Source: an uncultured Clostridia bacterium
GTDB taxonomy: Bacteria > Bacillota > Clostridia > TANB77 > CAG-508
Length of the DNA: 64,000 nt
NCBI GenBank assembly: GCA_934122235.1
Contig: CAKOWE010000006.1
Location: 27,241 to 91,240 of the forward strand
Reading direction: 5' to 3'
The notes beneath the pieces were generated by a model. The model did not search any database. It had not been told where the DNA came from and saw nothing but the letters and a program-made list of their open reading frames with translations. A program made the position numbers and the translations under genes. This document shows positions 45,756 to 54,003 of the stretch, in pieces. Positions within the stretch are counted from its first letter, which is position 1; every line of letters starts with the position of its first letter.

Positions 45756-47796
45756 TTATATATTTATCTTTAATTTTGTATCTACTATCTTTCTTAATTT
45801 TTTATTTTCGTTCTTTTCTAATTTTTCATCATCTTTTAGAATATTTTCCGCTAACTTTTGTACTTCCTTTAGCAATGGCATATCTTCAAAAAGATTAGCT
45901 ATTTTAAACTCTGGAATTCCATGTTGCTTTGTTCCAAAAAATTCCCCTGAGCCTCTTAACTCTAAATCTTTTTCTGATATTATAAATCCATCATTTGTTT
46001 TTGTCATTATTTGCATACGTTCTTTTATAATTTGAGAATTTCCTTGATACTTTAATATACAATAAGACTGATATTCTCCTCTCCCAACTCTTCCTCTCAA
46101 TTGATGTAATTGTGCTAATCCAAATCTTTCTGCATTTTCAATTATCATTATGCTTGCGTTGGGTACATTAACTCCTACTTCTATTACAGTAGTAGATATT
46201 AAAATATCTATCTCTCCATTTTTAAAGTTTTCCATTATCTCATCTTTTTCTTTTGGTTTTAATTTTCCATGTATATATTCTACTCTATAATTTTTAAATA
46301 TTTCATTTTTATATTTTTCAGATAATTCCATTACAGATTTAGCATTTATCTCTTCATTTTCTTCTACCAATGGGCAAACAATATATACTTGCCTTCCTTC
46401 ATTTATCTGTTTTTTTACAAAATTATTAACCCTATCTTCCATTCCTTTTGTCACTGCAAATGTATCTATTTTTTTCCTGTTTGGTGGTAATTCATCTATT
46501 ATAGATATATCCAGATCCCCATACAATATTAATGCCAGCGTTCTAGGAATCGGAGTGGCGGTCATAACTAACGTATCTGGATTATTTCCTTTTTCTGAAA
46601 TTGTTTTCCTTTGTTTAACTCCAAATCTATGTTGCTCATCTGTTACAACTAATCCTAGATTTTTATATACTACATTTTCTTCTAACAGAGCATGTGTTCC
46701 AATCAAAATATCAATTTCTCCAGTTTGTAATTTGTTTAATATATCATCTTTTTTCTTTTTTGTAATACCACTTACAAGCAACTCACACTTTATTCCTTCT
46801 TTTTCTAATATTGCCTTAAATGTATCCAAGTGTTGTTTTGCTAATATTGCTGTAGGCGCCATTATAGTTGCTTGGTATCCAGATTTTACCGCCTTATATG
46901 CACATATTATAGCTACAATAGTTTTTCCAGAACCGACATCTCCTTGAAGTAACCTATTCATGGATTTATTGGATTCCATATCTAAATTTATTTCGTTTAA
47001 CACTCTTTTTTGCGCATTAGTTAATTCAAATGGTAATTTCTTTATTAATTCTTCCATTTTTACATTTTTTGAAAATTCAATTCCATCATTACTAGTTGAG
47101 TATTTATTTTTTAAATTAAGCAAAGATAATTGCAAAGTAAACAATTCTTCAAAAGCCAATCTTCTACGAGCTAAATTATAGTCATTAAATGACTCTGGAA
47201 AATGGATACTTTTTATGGCTTTATTTATGCCATATAGCTTATACTTTTCTATAATATAATCAGGTAGAATTTCTTCTAACTCCCCATTTACTTGCTTTAA
47301 TCCATTTTCTATTATTTGTCTAATAACATTTTGTGATAATTCATATGTCAACGGATATATTGGTATAATTTTTCCTGTATTTTTACTCTGTCCGTTCTTC
47401 ATCAAATGTAGGTGAATTCATTTCTATTTTTCCAAATTTATTACTTATCTTTCCATAAAAAACGTATGAATTTCCTAATTTAAATTTTGTTTTTAAATAT
47501 GATTGATTATACCAAGTTATTGGGCAAATACCAGTATCATCTCTTACTATTAATTTATATAATGTAAGTCCTCTCCTTATTCTAATTTCAGCCATTTTAG
47601 ATACACAAACAGCCTTTATTAAGGTTTCCTCTCCATCTAATAATTCAGCTATTTTTTTTGTTTTACTTCTATCCTCATGTTCTCTTGGAAAGTATAATAA
47701 TAAATCTTTTAATGTGTATATTCCAATTTTATTTAGAAGTTTTACTCTACTTGGTCCTACACCTTTTACAAATTTTACATCATCTAATAATTCCAC
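45756..47796 (-). CDS. recG: ATP-dependent DNA helicase RecG, +1 frameshift at CGG
   Basis: RecG drives branch migration at stalled replication forks. GTG start at 47796 with AAGGAGG. N-terminal wedge/OB domain (KFVKGVGPSRVKLLNKIGI, YFPREHEDRS), then helicase motifs: LLQGDVGSGKTIVA (Walker A), VTDEQHRFGVKQR (DExH), MTATPIPRTLA and QLRGRVGRGEYQSYC. The first frame ends at 47383 after TFDEE; at 47392-47394 it meets CGG. Omitting the C gives GGACAGAGT and joins the helicase half, where KNTGKIIPIYPLTYELSQ is the expected RecG connection. Combined 679 residues, as in Bacillus RecG. Every helicase motif lies downstream of the break, so the shift is required for function. Confidence 0.93.
47392..47394 (-). 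other. CGG(+1) recoding site in recG
   Basis: Minus-strand context: GAT GAA GAA C GGA CAG AGT. Zero frame: CGG ACA GAG TAA. The +1 frame continues for about 545 codons. Confidence 0.9.
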
Positions 47797-47820
47797 AATT
47801 GCCTCCTTAGAAATTAAAGC

Positions 47821-48414
47821 TTAATACAAATTATTTTTATGTATATATTCAACAACTTCTTTAGGAATCAAATTTTTTACACTTTCATGCAACTCTAGCT
47901 TTTGCCTTGCCAAACTCGAACTAATGCTCATGTAATTTTCGTTTGAAATAATTGTATAATTTTGTATATAAGATTTAATAAGTTCATTTTCTTTAATTAT
48001 ATTATCAAATTCATTTTTACTTCTTTCTAACACTATATATTTATAATCCGTAATTAGTTTATCATGCTCTTTCCATTTATCAATTTGTTTTAAATTATCA
48101 GAACCCATTATATAATACAAATCATCTTCAGGATATTTATTTTTTATAATTTTAAAAATATCAATCGCATACAGTTTATTTTCTTGATTATTCTCTATAT
48201 CAGATACCTCTAATTTATTATTTTTATTACATAATAATTTTAGCATATTATATCGATGCTTAAATTCTATTAACCCTTGTTTTTCATAAAAATCTCCTAT
48301 AGGAATAAAAAACAATTTATCCAAATTGCATTCACTTATAATTTGTTTTGCCAAATTTATATGTGCATATGTTACAGGATTAAAACTTCCTCCAAAAAAT
48401 CCTATTTTTTTCAT
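47821..48414 (-). CDS. nadD: nicotinate-nucleotide adenylyltransferase
   Basis: A 197-residue NadD that makes deamido-NAD from NaMN and ATP. The nucleotidylyltransferase motif GGSFNPVTYAHINLA near the N-terminus and the ISSSLARQKL signature at the C-terminus are intact; YYIMGSDNLKQIDKW in the middle is typical. The ATG at 48414 is preferred over the TTG nine codons upstream. Upstream of recG on the same strand with a 24-base gap, so probably cotranscribed. Confidence 0.92.
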   Translation of the reverse strand: MKKIGFFGGSFNPVTYAHINLAKQIISECNLDKLFFIPIGDFYEKQGLIEFKHRYNMLKLLCNKNNKLEVSDIENNQENKLYAIDIFKIIKNKYPEDDLYYIMGSDNLKQIDKWKEHDKLITDYKYIVLERSKNEFDNIIKENELIKSYIQNYTIISNENYMSISSSLARQKLELHESVKNLIPKEVVEYIHKNNLY

Positions 48415-48560
48415 TACTAAACCATTTCCTTTATATTTCAATTAATTATATATAATATCATAAATCCATTATTTTTTCTACACTTAATTTAAAATAGATC
48501 TCATATATTTTTTGACACTCTTTATTAATATATGGTATAATCTTTTCATTCATTTTATTT

Positions 48561-48940
48561 ATTGCTATTAACAACTATCTACCATTTAGGAGGTTGTTCA
48601 ATGATTAATAAATTCTACTGTGATATTCTAAGTGCCTCTCTTACTAAAATGGGCATGACAGAAATATCATCTGAAGAAACACAAGCTATTCTAGTAAATG
48701 CAATTAATATGTTGTCGTCTGATGACCAGCAATTCATTTCCTTGCTGAAGCCTTTTTATAGTGATACAACAATTGATCCCTATGGAAACTTCAGCTTAAA
48801 CTGCGTTAAAACAACTGCCAAAGCATATAACCTTAGTTTTGTTAAGGTTAGCAAGCGAAAGCAAGACATATATAAGCAACTTAAACGCAACTGTATCCAA
48901 TTACTAAACAAAAAATAGCTTTTCTTTTGTTAATAGCAAT
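48561..48940. mobile_element. 380-bp segment bounded by 14-bp inverted repeats, one small gene
   Basis: Perfect inverted repeats ATTGCTATTAACAA (48561-48574) and its complement (48927-48940) flank a single imported-looking gene. Arms lie 26 bases before the start codon and eight after the stop. Size is like a miniature element carrying a cargo gene, but no transposase or target duplication is visible. Confidence 0.4.
48601..48918 (+). CDS. small unknown protein inside inverted repeats
   Basis: A 105-residue protein, G+C-richer than the neighbours. Helical, with MINKFYCDILSASLTKMGM at the start and a basic end (KVSKRKQDIYKQLKRN). No motif recognised. The AGGAGG site is seven bases before the ATG used; the frame opens thirteen codons upstream without a site. 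It contains no CGG, unlike the other imported genes. Terminator at 48944-48970. Confidence 0.55.
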   Translation: MINKFYCDILSASLTKMGMTEISSEETQAILVNAINMLSSDDQQFISLLKPFYSDTTIDPYGNFSLNCVKTTAKAYNLSFVKVSKRKQDIYKQLKRNCIQLLNKK

Positions 48941-48943
48941 TTT

Positions 48944-48970
48944 AGCGTCAAAATTTAAATTTTTGGCGCT
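48944..48970 (+). terminator. terminator of the small gene before clpE
   Basis: Ten-base-pair stem AGCGTCAAAA / TTTTGGCGCT (one G-U pair) followed by TTTTTTC on the plus strand. Confidence 0.85.
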
Positions 48971-48991
48971 TTTTTCTTTTTCAAAAATTGC

Positions 48992-49020
48992 TTGACTACC
49001 AGTAAAATATAGGATATTAT
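48992..49020 (+). promoter_or_regulatory. sigma-A-type promoter of clpE-pgsA
   Basis: TTGACT (48992-48997), a 17-base spacer, and TATTAT (49015-49020), 39 bases before the clpE start codon. No CtsR operator repeat (GGTCAAA type) is seen next to it. Confidence 0.7.
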
Positions 49021-49058
49021 ATATTATTATTGATATACTAATTTTAAAGGAGAATTTT

Positions 49059-51359
49059 ATGTTGTGTTCAATATGCAAAAAAAATATCGCAGTTATTTTT
49101 ACAAATAAAAAAGTTGGAGATAAAACAGAACTAGAAGGTTTATGCTACAACTGTGCTAAAGAAAAGGGAATAAACCCTCTTGAAGTTTTATCTAAACAAG
49201 CAAATCTATCTGAAGAAGAATTAGAAGATATGACAAATCAATTCGAAAGCATGTTTAATGATATGTCTGGTTCATTAAACTTAGATGATATAAATTTAGA
49301 AGATTTAGAAGCGGCAACTGAAGATGATGCACCTATTAAATCTTTTATATCAAATATATTTGGAGGCAATAAGCAAAATGCAGAAGAAGCCTCTTCTTCT
49401 GATGAGCAAAGCAAAAAGAAAATAAAAACAGAAAAAAGACCAAAAGAAAAGAAAAAAAGTTTCTTAGATATTTATGGAACTAATTTAACAAATAAAGCTA
49501 GGAAAAACGAATTAGACGAAGTTATTGGCAGAAATAAAGAAATTCAAAGAATTATTCAAATTTTAAATAGACGTGCAAAAAACAACCCATGTTTAATTGG
49601 TGAACCAGGTGTTGGTAAAACAGCTATTGCTCAAGGTTTAGCTATCAAAATAGCAAACAAAAAAGTTCCCGCAAAACTATTAAATAAAGAGGTCTATTTA
49701 CTAGATATGACCGCAATTATAGCCGGAACGCAATTTAGAGGGCAATTTGAGGGAAGAATGAAATCAATTATTGATGAATGTAAAGAAGCAGGAAATATTA
49801 TTCTTGTTATTGATGAAATTCATAATATTATAGGCGCCGGAGATGCTGAGCATTCAATGAATGCTGCAAACATTTTAAAACCTTCTTTGTCTAATGGAGA
49901 AATTCAATTAATTGGTACTACTACACTAAAGGAATACAGAAAATATATAGAAAAAGATTCTGCATTAGAAAGAAGATTTCAACCAGTCCTTGTTGAAGAG
50001 CCTTCTATTTCTGATGCAATAGAAATTTTAAAAGGTATAAAAAAATATTATGAAGATTTTCATAAAGTACGTATTTCAAATTATGTTATAGAACAAACTG
50101 TAAAAATGTCAGAAAAATATATACATGACAGATTTTTACCTGATAAAGCAATTGATATCTTAGATGAAGCATGTTCTAGAATTAATCTAAACAATAAAGA
50201 ACTATATGAATTAGAAATATCAAAAAATAGACTCGCAGAAATTCAAAGAGAAAAAGAAGAAGCAGTTTCAACTGATTCAATAGAAGATTACCAAAAAGCT
50301 GCTGACTTAAAAACAGAAGAATGTAATCTTTTAGATAAAATAGATGAACTAAACAAAAAATTAGTTCTAACAAATTTAACTGTACAAGATATTGCTGAAG
50401 TAATAGAAAATGCAACTAAAATACCAGTTAAAAAAATAACAGAAGCTGAAACTGAAAAATTATTAAATTTAGAATCAAATCTTCATAAAAGAATAATTGG
50501 TCAAAATGCAGCTGTTGAAGCAGTATCTCGTGCAATTAGAAGAAATCGAGCTGGTCTTCAAAGTACTAAACGTCCCCCATCTTTTATATTTGTAGGTCCA
50601 ACAGGCGTTGGAAAAACAGAACTCGCAAAAACATTAGCTTTTGAAATGTTTGGAGACGAAAATTCAATAATTAGAATTGATATGTCTGAATATATGGAGA
50701 GTCACTCAACATCAAAACTTATAGGATCACCTCCTGGATATGTTGGATATGACGATGCTGGTCAATTAACTGAAAAAGTAAAAAGAAAACCTTATTCTAT
50801 ATTATTACTTGATGAAATTGAAAAAGCTCATCCAGATGTATTTAATATACTACTACAAGTATTAGACGATGGAAGACTTACAGATGCACAAGGAAATACA
50901 GTAAGTTTTGAAAACACTATTATAATAATGACTTCTAATGCAGGCTCTAATCTAAACAATAATTCTATTGGATTTGGAAAACAAACAATAGATAAAGAAA
51001 AAATAGAAACTTCATTAAAGGAAATTTTTAGACCAGAATTTTTAAATAGAGTTGATGAAATTGTTTTATTTGATAGTTTAACCAAAGAACAATTATTACA
51101 AATTGTAGACTTATTATTAAATTCTACAAAAGAAGCTTTACGTGATAAAGATATTATATTAAAAGTAAGTGATTCAGCTAAACATTATATATTAGAAAAA
51201 GGAACAGATTTAAAATATGGTGCAAGACCTTTAAGACGTGCTATTCAAAGATATATAGAAGACGAAATCTCTGATATGATATTAAAAAACGATTTAATTA
51301 ATGGACAAACAATTTCTATAGATGTTAAAAATGATGCATTAAACTTTGATGTAATTTAG
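49059..51359 (+). CDS. clpE: ClpE/ClpC-family ATP-dependent protease ATPase subunit
   Basis: A 766-residue Hsp100 ATPase that unfolds substrates for ClpP. The N-terminus has a zinc finger, MLCSICKKN with a second cysteine pair at LCYNCAKE (about residues 3-33), typical of ClpE and not ClpC. Two AAA+ modules follow: Walker A GEPGVGKTAI (near 185) with VIDEIHNIIGAGDAE, and GPTGVGKTEL (near 515) with LLDEIEKAHPDV; the linker is a coiled middle domain (about 385-445). Promoter and AAAGGAG site as listed. It contains no CGG codon in frame. pgsA follows after 22 bases. Confidence 0.9.
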   Translation: MLCSICKKNIAVIFTNKKVGDKTELEGLCYNCAKEKGINPLEVLSKQANLSEEELEDMTNQFESMFNDMSGSLNLDDINLEDLEAATEDDAPIKSFISNIFGGNKQNAEEASSSDEQSKKKIKTEKRPKEKKKSFLDIYGTNLTNKARKNELDEVIGRNKEIQRIIQILNRRAKNNPCLIGEPGVGKTAIAQGLAIKIANKKVPAKLLNKEVYLLDMTAIIAGTQFRGQFEGRMKSIIDECKEAGNIILVIDEIHNIIGAGDAEHSMNAANILKPSLSNGEIQLIGTTTLKEYRKYIEKDSALERRFQPVLVEEPSISDAIEILKGIKKYYEDFHKVRISNYVIEQTVKMSEKYIHDRFLPDKAIDILDEACSRINLNNKELYELEISKNRLAEIQREKEEAVSTDSIEDYQKAADLKTEECNLLDKIDELNKKLVLTNLTVQDIAEVIENATKIPVKKITEAETEKLLNLESNLHKRIIGQNAAVEAVSRAIRRNRAGLQSTKRPPSFIFVGPTGVGKTELAKTLAFEMFGDENSIIRIDMSEYMESHSTSKLIGSPPGYVGYDDAGQLTEKVKRKPYSILLLDEIEKAHPDVFNILLQVLDDGRLTDAQGNTVSFENTIIIMTSNAGSNLNNNSIGFGKQTIDKEKIETSLKEIFRPEFLNRVDEIVLFDSLTKEQLLQIVDLLLNSTKEALRDKDIILKVSDSAKHYILEKGTDLKYGARPLRRAIQRYIEDEISDMILKNDLINGQTISIDVKNDALNFDVI

Positions 51360-51381
51360 AAACTATGGAGGTAACCTTAAC

Positions 51382-51928
51382 ATGCTAAAACATATTCCTA
51401 ATATACTTACTATTATAAGATTTTTATTAATACCATTTATTATATTTTATGCTTTACAAGATAACTACGTTGCTGTTATGATAGTTTTAACTCTATCTGG
51501 TATAACAGATATCCTTGACGGTGCTATTGCAAGAAAATATAACTTTATAACTGATTTTGGAAGATTAGTTGATCCACTTGCAGATAAATGTACCCAAATA
51601 TCTGTCTTAATAGTTTTAACCATAAAAAGTATAATACCTGTTTGGATTATTATTATTGTAACAACCAAAGAATTACTTTCAATTATTGGTGCTGCATTTG
51701 TATTATGTGAGAAAAACCTTGTTACATCTAGTAAATGGTTTCGGCAAACTTGCAACAGTGATATTTTATTTAGCTATTATATCTTCTATGCTAATAAAAC
51801 AATTTGGTTTAGCTTACAACTTTGATATATATCTTTATTATGCCGGCGTTATTCTTACAGTATTCTCATTTATTATGTACGTAAGATTATATTTAACACA
51901 CAAATTTATTCCAAGAAGTAACAATTAA
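51382..51928 (+). CDS. pgsA: CDP-diacylglycerol-glycerol-3-phosphate 3-phosphatidyltransferase, +1 frameshift at CGG
   Basis: PgsA makes phosphatidylglycerol phosphate at the membrane. The CDP-alcohol motif TDILDGAIARKYNFITDFGR followed by LVDPLADK (D-x2-DG-x2-AR-x8-G-x3-D-x3-D) is complete near residue 34. The first frame reads SSKWF then CGG at 51742-51744 and runs into a foreign tail. Skipping the C gives GGC and resumes as GKLATVIFYLAII, and the GK-x-T helix is a conserved PgsA feature. The restored protein is 181 residues with the usual membrane helices after the active site. Starts after GGAGG, in the clpE transcript. Confidence 0.9.
51742..51744 (+). other. CGG(+1) recoding site in pgsA
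   Basis: Context: AAA TGG TTT C GGC AAA CTT. The zero frame gives RQTCNSD and ends at 51825; the +1 frame gives the conserved GKLAT helix and ends at 51928. Confidence 0.88.
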
Positions 51929-51941
51929 CTTTACATTAAAT

Positions 51942-51983
51942 AAAAACTAGGGTATAATTTTAACAAATTATACCCTAGTTTTT
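51942..51983. terminator. bidirectional terminator
   Basis: Perfect 19-bp stem (51942-51960 with 51965-51983, core ACTAGGGTATAATTT) between convergent pgsA and the cysteine desulfurase gene. Confidence 0.95.
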
Positions 51984-51985
51984 TA

Positions 51986-53128
51986 TTATACATTTCTTAA
52001 CTTACTTACAATTTCACAAAGATTATCAACTAAATAATCAACATCTTCTATCGTGTTTTCATCACCAAATGTAACTCTTAACGCCCCATGTGCTATTTCA
52101 TGTGGCAACCCAATTGCCATTAACACATGCGACGGATTTAAAGAACCAGTACTACATGCTGACCCACTTGAAGCACAAATTCCTTTCGTATCTAAATTTA
52201 GAATTAATGCTTCTCCATCTACATTTTTGAATGAAATATTAGCATTGCCAGGCAATCTATTATATCTATCTCCATTTACAATGACATCTTGTATTTTCTT
52301 CTCTATTTGTGAAATATAATAATCTCTTAGATAAGTTAATTTTTCATTATATTTATCTATGCCATTATATGCTAATTCTATCGCTTTGCCTAATCCTACT
52401 ATCCCAGCAACATTCTCTGTTCCCGCTCTTTTATCTTTTTCTTGGTGACCTCCATCTTGTAACTTATCAAAAGTTACTCCTTCTTTTACATACAGTGCCC
52501 CAACTCCCTTTGGACCATAAAATTTATGTGCAGACATTGATAATAAATCTATACCCATTTCTCGAACGTCAATCTTGACATTTCCAACAGCCTGAACAGC
52601 ATCTGTATGAAAATATATTTTTCTTAGATTTGCAATCTTTCCAATCTCTTTTATTGGTTGAATTGTTCCTATTTCATTATTAGCAAACATAACGCTTATT
52701 AATATTGTTTTGTCTGTAATTGATGAATTTAATTCATTTATATCAATAGCTCCGTTATTATCCACATTTAAATATGTTACAATAAAACCTTGTTTTTCTA
52801 AATTTTTACATGTATTTAATATAGCCGGATGTTCTATTTTAGTAGTTATAATATGATTTCCTTTATGTCTGTTTGCTAAAGCTATTCCTTTTACCGCAAT
52901 GTTATCACTTTCGCTACCACATCCAGTAAAATAAATTTCTTTTGGATTACAGCTAATTGACTTTGCAACTTGTTCTCTAGCATTTTCTATAGCTCTTTTC
53001 GACTTTCTTCCTAAACTATATATAGATGATGCATTTCCATAATTCATGGAAAAATATGGTAACATTTCTTTTAATACCTCATCCTTAACTGCTGTCGTAG
53101 CAGCATGATCAAAATAATGTATAAGCAT
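51986..53128 (-). CDS. cysteine desulfurase (NifS/IscS-like)
   Basis: A 380-residue PLP-dependent enzyme that supplies sulfur from cysteine. It has the YFDHAATTAV start, HTDAVQAVGN, the PLP-binding lysine in SAHKFYGPKG near residue 200, AGTENVAGIVG, and the mobile active-site cysteine in SSGSACSTG near residue 325. Group I (NifS/IscS) pattern. No IscU or Suf neighbour. It is opposite to pgsA. Partner pathway (Fe-S clusters or thiolated tRNA) not identifiable here. Confidence 0.92.
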   Translation of the reverse strand: MLIHYFDHAATTAVKDEVLKEMLPYFSMNYGNASSIYSLGRKSKRAIENAREQVAKSISCNPKEIYFTGCGSESDNIAVKGIALANRHKGNHIITTKIEHPAILNTCKNLEKQGFIVTYLNVDNNGAIDINELNSSITDKTILISVMFANNEIGTIQPIKEIGKIANLRKIYFHTDAVQAVGNVKIDVREMGIDLLSMSAHKFYGPKGVGALYVKEGVTFDKLQDGGHQEKDKRAGTENVAGIVGLGKAIELAYNGIDKYNEKLTYLRDYYISQIEKKIQDVIVNGDRYNRLPGNANISFKNVDGEALILNLDTKGICASSGSACSTGSLNPSHVLMAIGLPHEIAHGALRVTFGDENTIEDVDYLVDNLCEIVSKLRNV

Positions 53129-53213
53129 TTTTTTCCTCTTTTCTTATCTTATATCTATATATATTTTTATGCATTAATTTTATTTTTATTAATATTTTTT
53201 ACAATTAAAGAAA

Positions 53214-53238
53214 AGCCGTAGGAATTAATCTTACGGCT
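53214..53238 (-). terminator. terminator of the LRR gene
   Basis: Seven-base-pair stem AGCCGTA / TACGGCT with an extended AG/CT pairing, and TTTTCTTT tail on the minus strand. Confidence 0.8.
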
Positions 53239-53257
53239 AACTGTAAATCAAGAATAA

Positions 53258-53809
53258 TTAATTAGTCACACTTATGATAATAGTATTGTATGGTAACGTA
53301 TTAGGTTCTATTCTAGTGCTCTGAGGAATAATTACTTTCTCTAAGCTTTCGCAACCCCAAAATGCATGACGTCTTATATAAGCTACTTTGAGTGGAACTC
53401 TTACTTTTTTTAAGCTCTCACAGTTATAGAATAAGTAATATCCTATCTCTGTAATGCTTTCTGACAATGTAATCTCAGTAAGTTTAATGCAATTTGCAAG
53501 TGCATAATCCCCTATCTCCTTTACACTATCAGGTATAGAAAGGCTCTCCAAGCTTTCACAAAAATAAAATGCATTATCTCCAATCTTATTTACCGTATTG
53601 GAAATGTGAACCTCTTTAAGCTTCGGACAGTTAGCAAAAGCGAAATCGTCTATTTGTTTAATCCCCTCAGGTATTTCAACACCTATCAGTTCTTTATCCC
53701 CACTAAACAAAGAAATTCCAAGCCTGGTTATTCCTTCGTCCAAACTCCGAATCTCTTGAACTTTCTGTCCATCTCTCATAAATGAACACCTAATTTCAAT
53801 TCTTGACAT
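53258..53809 (-). CDS. leucine-rich-repeat (LRR_5/BspA-like) protein, imported
   Basis: A 183-residue protein composed of about five tandem LRR_5 units: FAFANCPKLKEVHISNTV, AFYFCESLESLSIPDSV, YALANCIKLTEITLSESI, YLFYNCESLKKVRVPLKV and a final AFWGCESLEKVIIPQST. No signal peptide, so it would be cytoplasmic, which is unusual for BspA-like proteins. GGGAGGGACAAAGG precedes the ATG. Composition is higher in G+C and there is an in-frame CGG at 53747-53749 (arginine in QEIRSL). This looks acquired. Confidence 0.75.
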   Translation of the reverse strand: MSRIEIRCSFMRDGQKVQEIRSLDEGITRLGISLFSGDKELIGVEIPEGIKQIDDFAFANCPKLKEVHISNTVNKIGDNAFYFCESLESLSIPDSVKEIGDYALANCIKLTEITLSESITEIGYYLFYNCESLKKVRVPLKVAYIRRHAFWGCESLEKVIIPQSTRIEPNTLPYNTIIISVTN

Positions 53810-53962
53810 CCTTTGTCCCTCCCTTCAAAAGATAATTCTTGCTGCTATATTCCATGATGCTTCCTCCTTATCCAAGGGAACTTTTACAGCATAAAGTTAA
53901 GTACAAATATTATATTACAGTACATCAAATTATGTCAAGTCAATAATAATATCAATATGATA

Positions 53963-53998
53963 AAAGAGCACTATATTCATAACAATAACGTGCTCTTT
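53963..53998 (-). terminator. terminator of uppP
   Basis: Perfect nine-base-pair stem AAAGAGCAC / GTGCTCTTT, followed by TATCATAT on the minus strand. Confidence 0.7.
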
Positions 53999-54003
53999 AA
54001 ATA

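Noticed and set aside
49059..51359. Calling the Hsp100 gene clpC
   Set aside because: The N-terminal two-pair cysteine zinc finger and lack of the clpC operon (ctsR, mcsA, mcsB) favour clpE.
14975..51744. The five frame breaks as sequencing errors or ordinary pseudogenes
   Set aside because: Each break is one C placed exactly before a glycine codon so that CGG arises in frame; the same base string (for example AACGGA) occurs intact many times in other frames (near 2858, 35605, 52752). recG and pgsA are core genes with no other damage. Raw reads would settle it, so this is kept as the main alternative.
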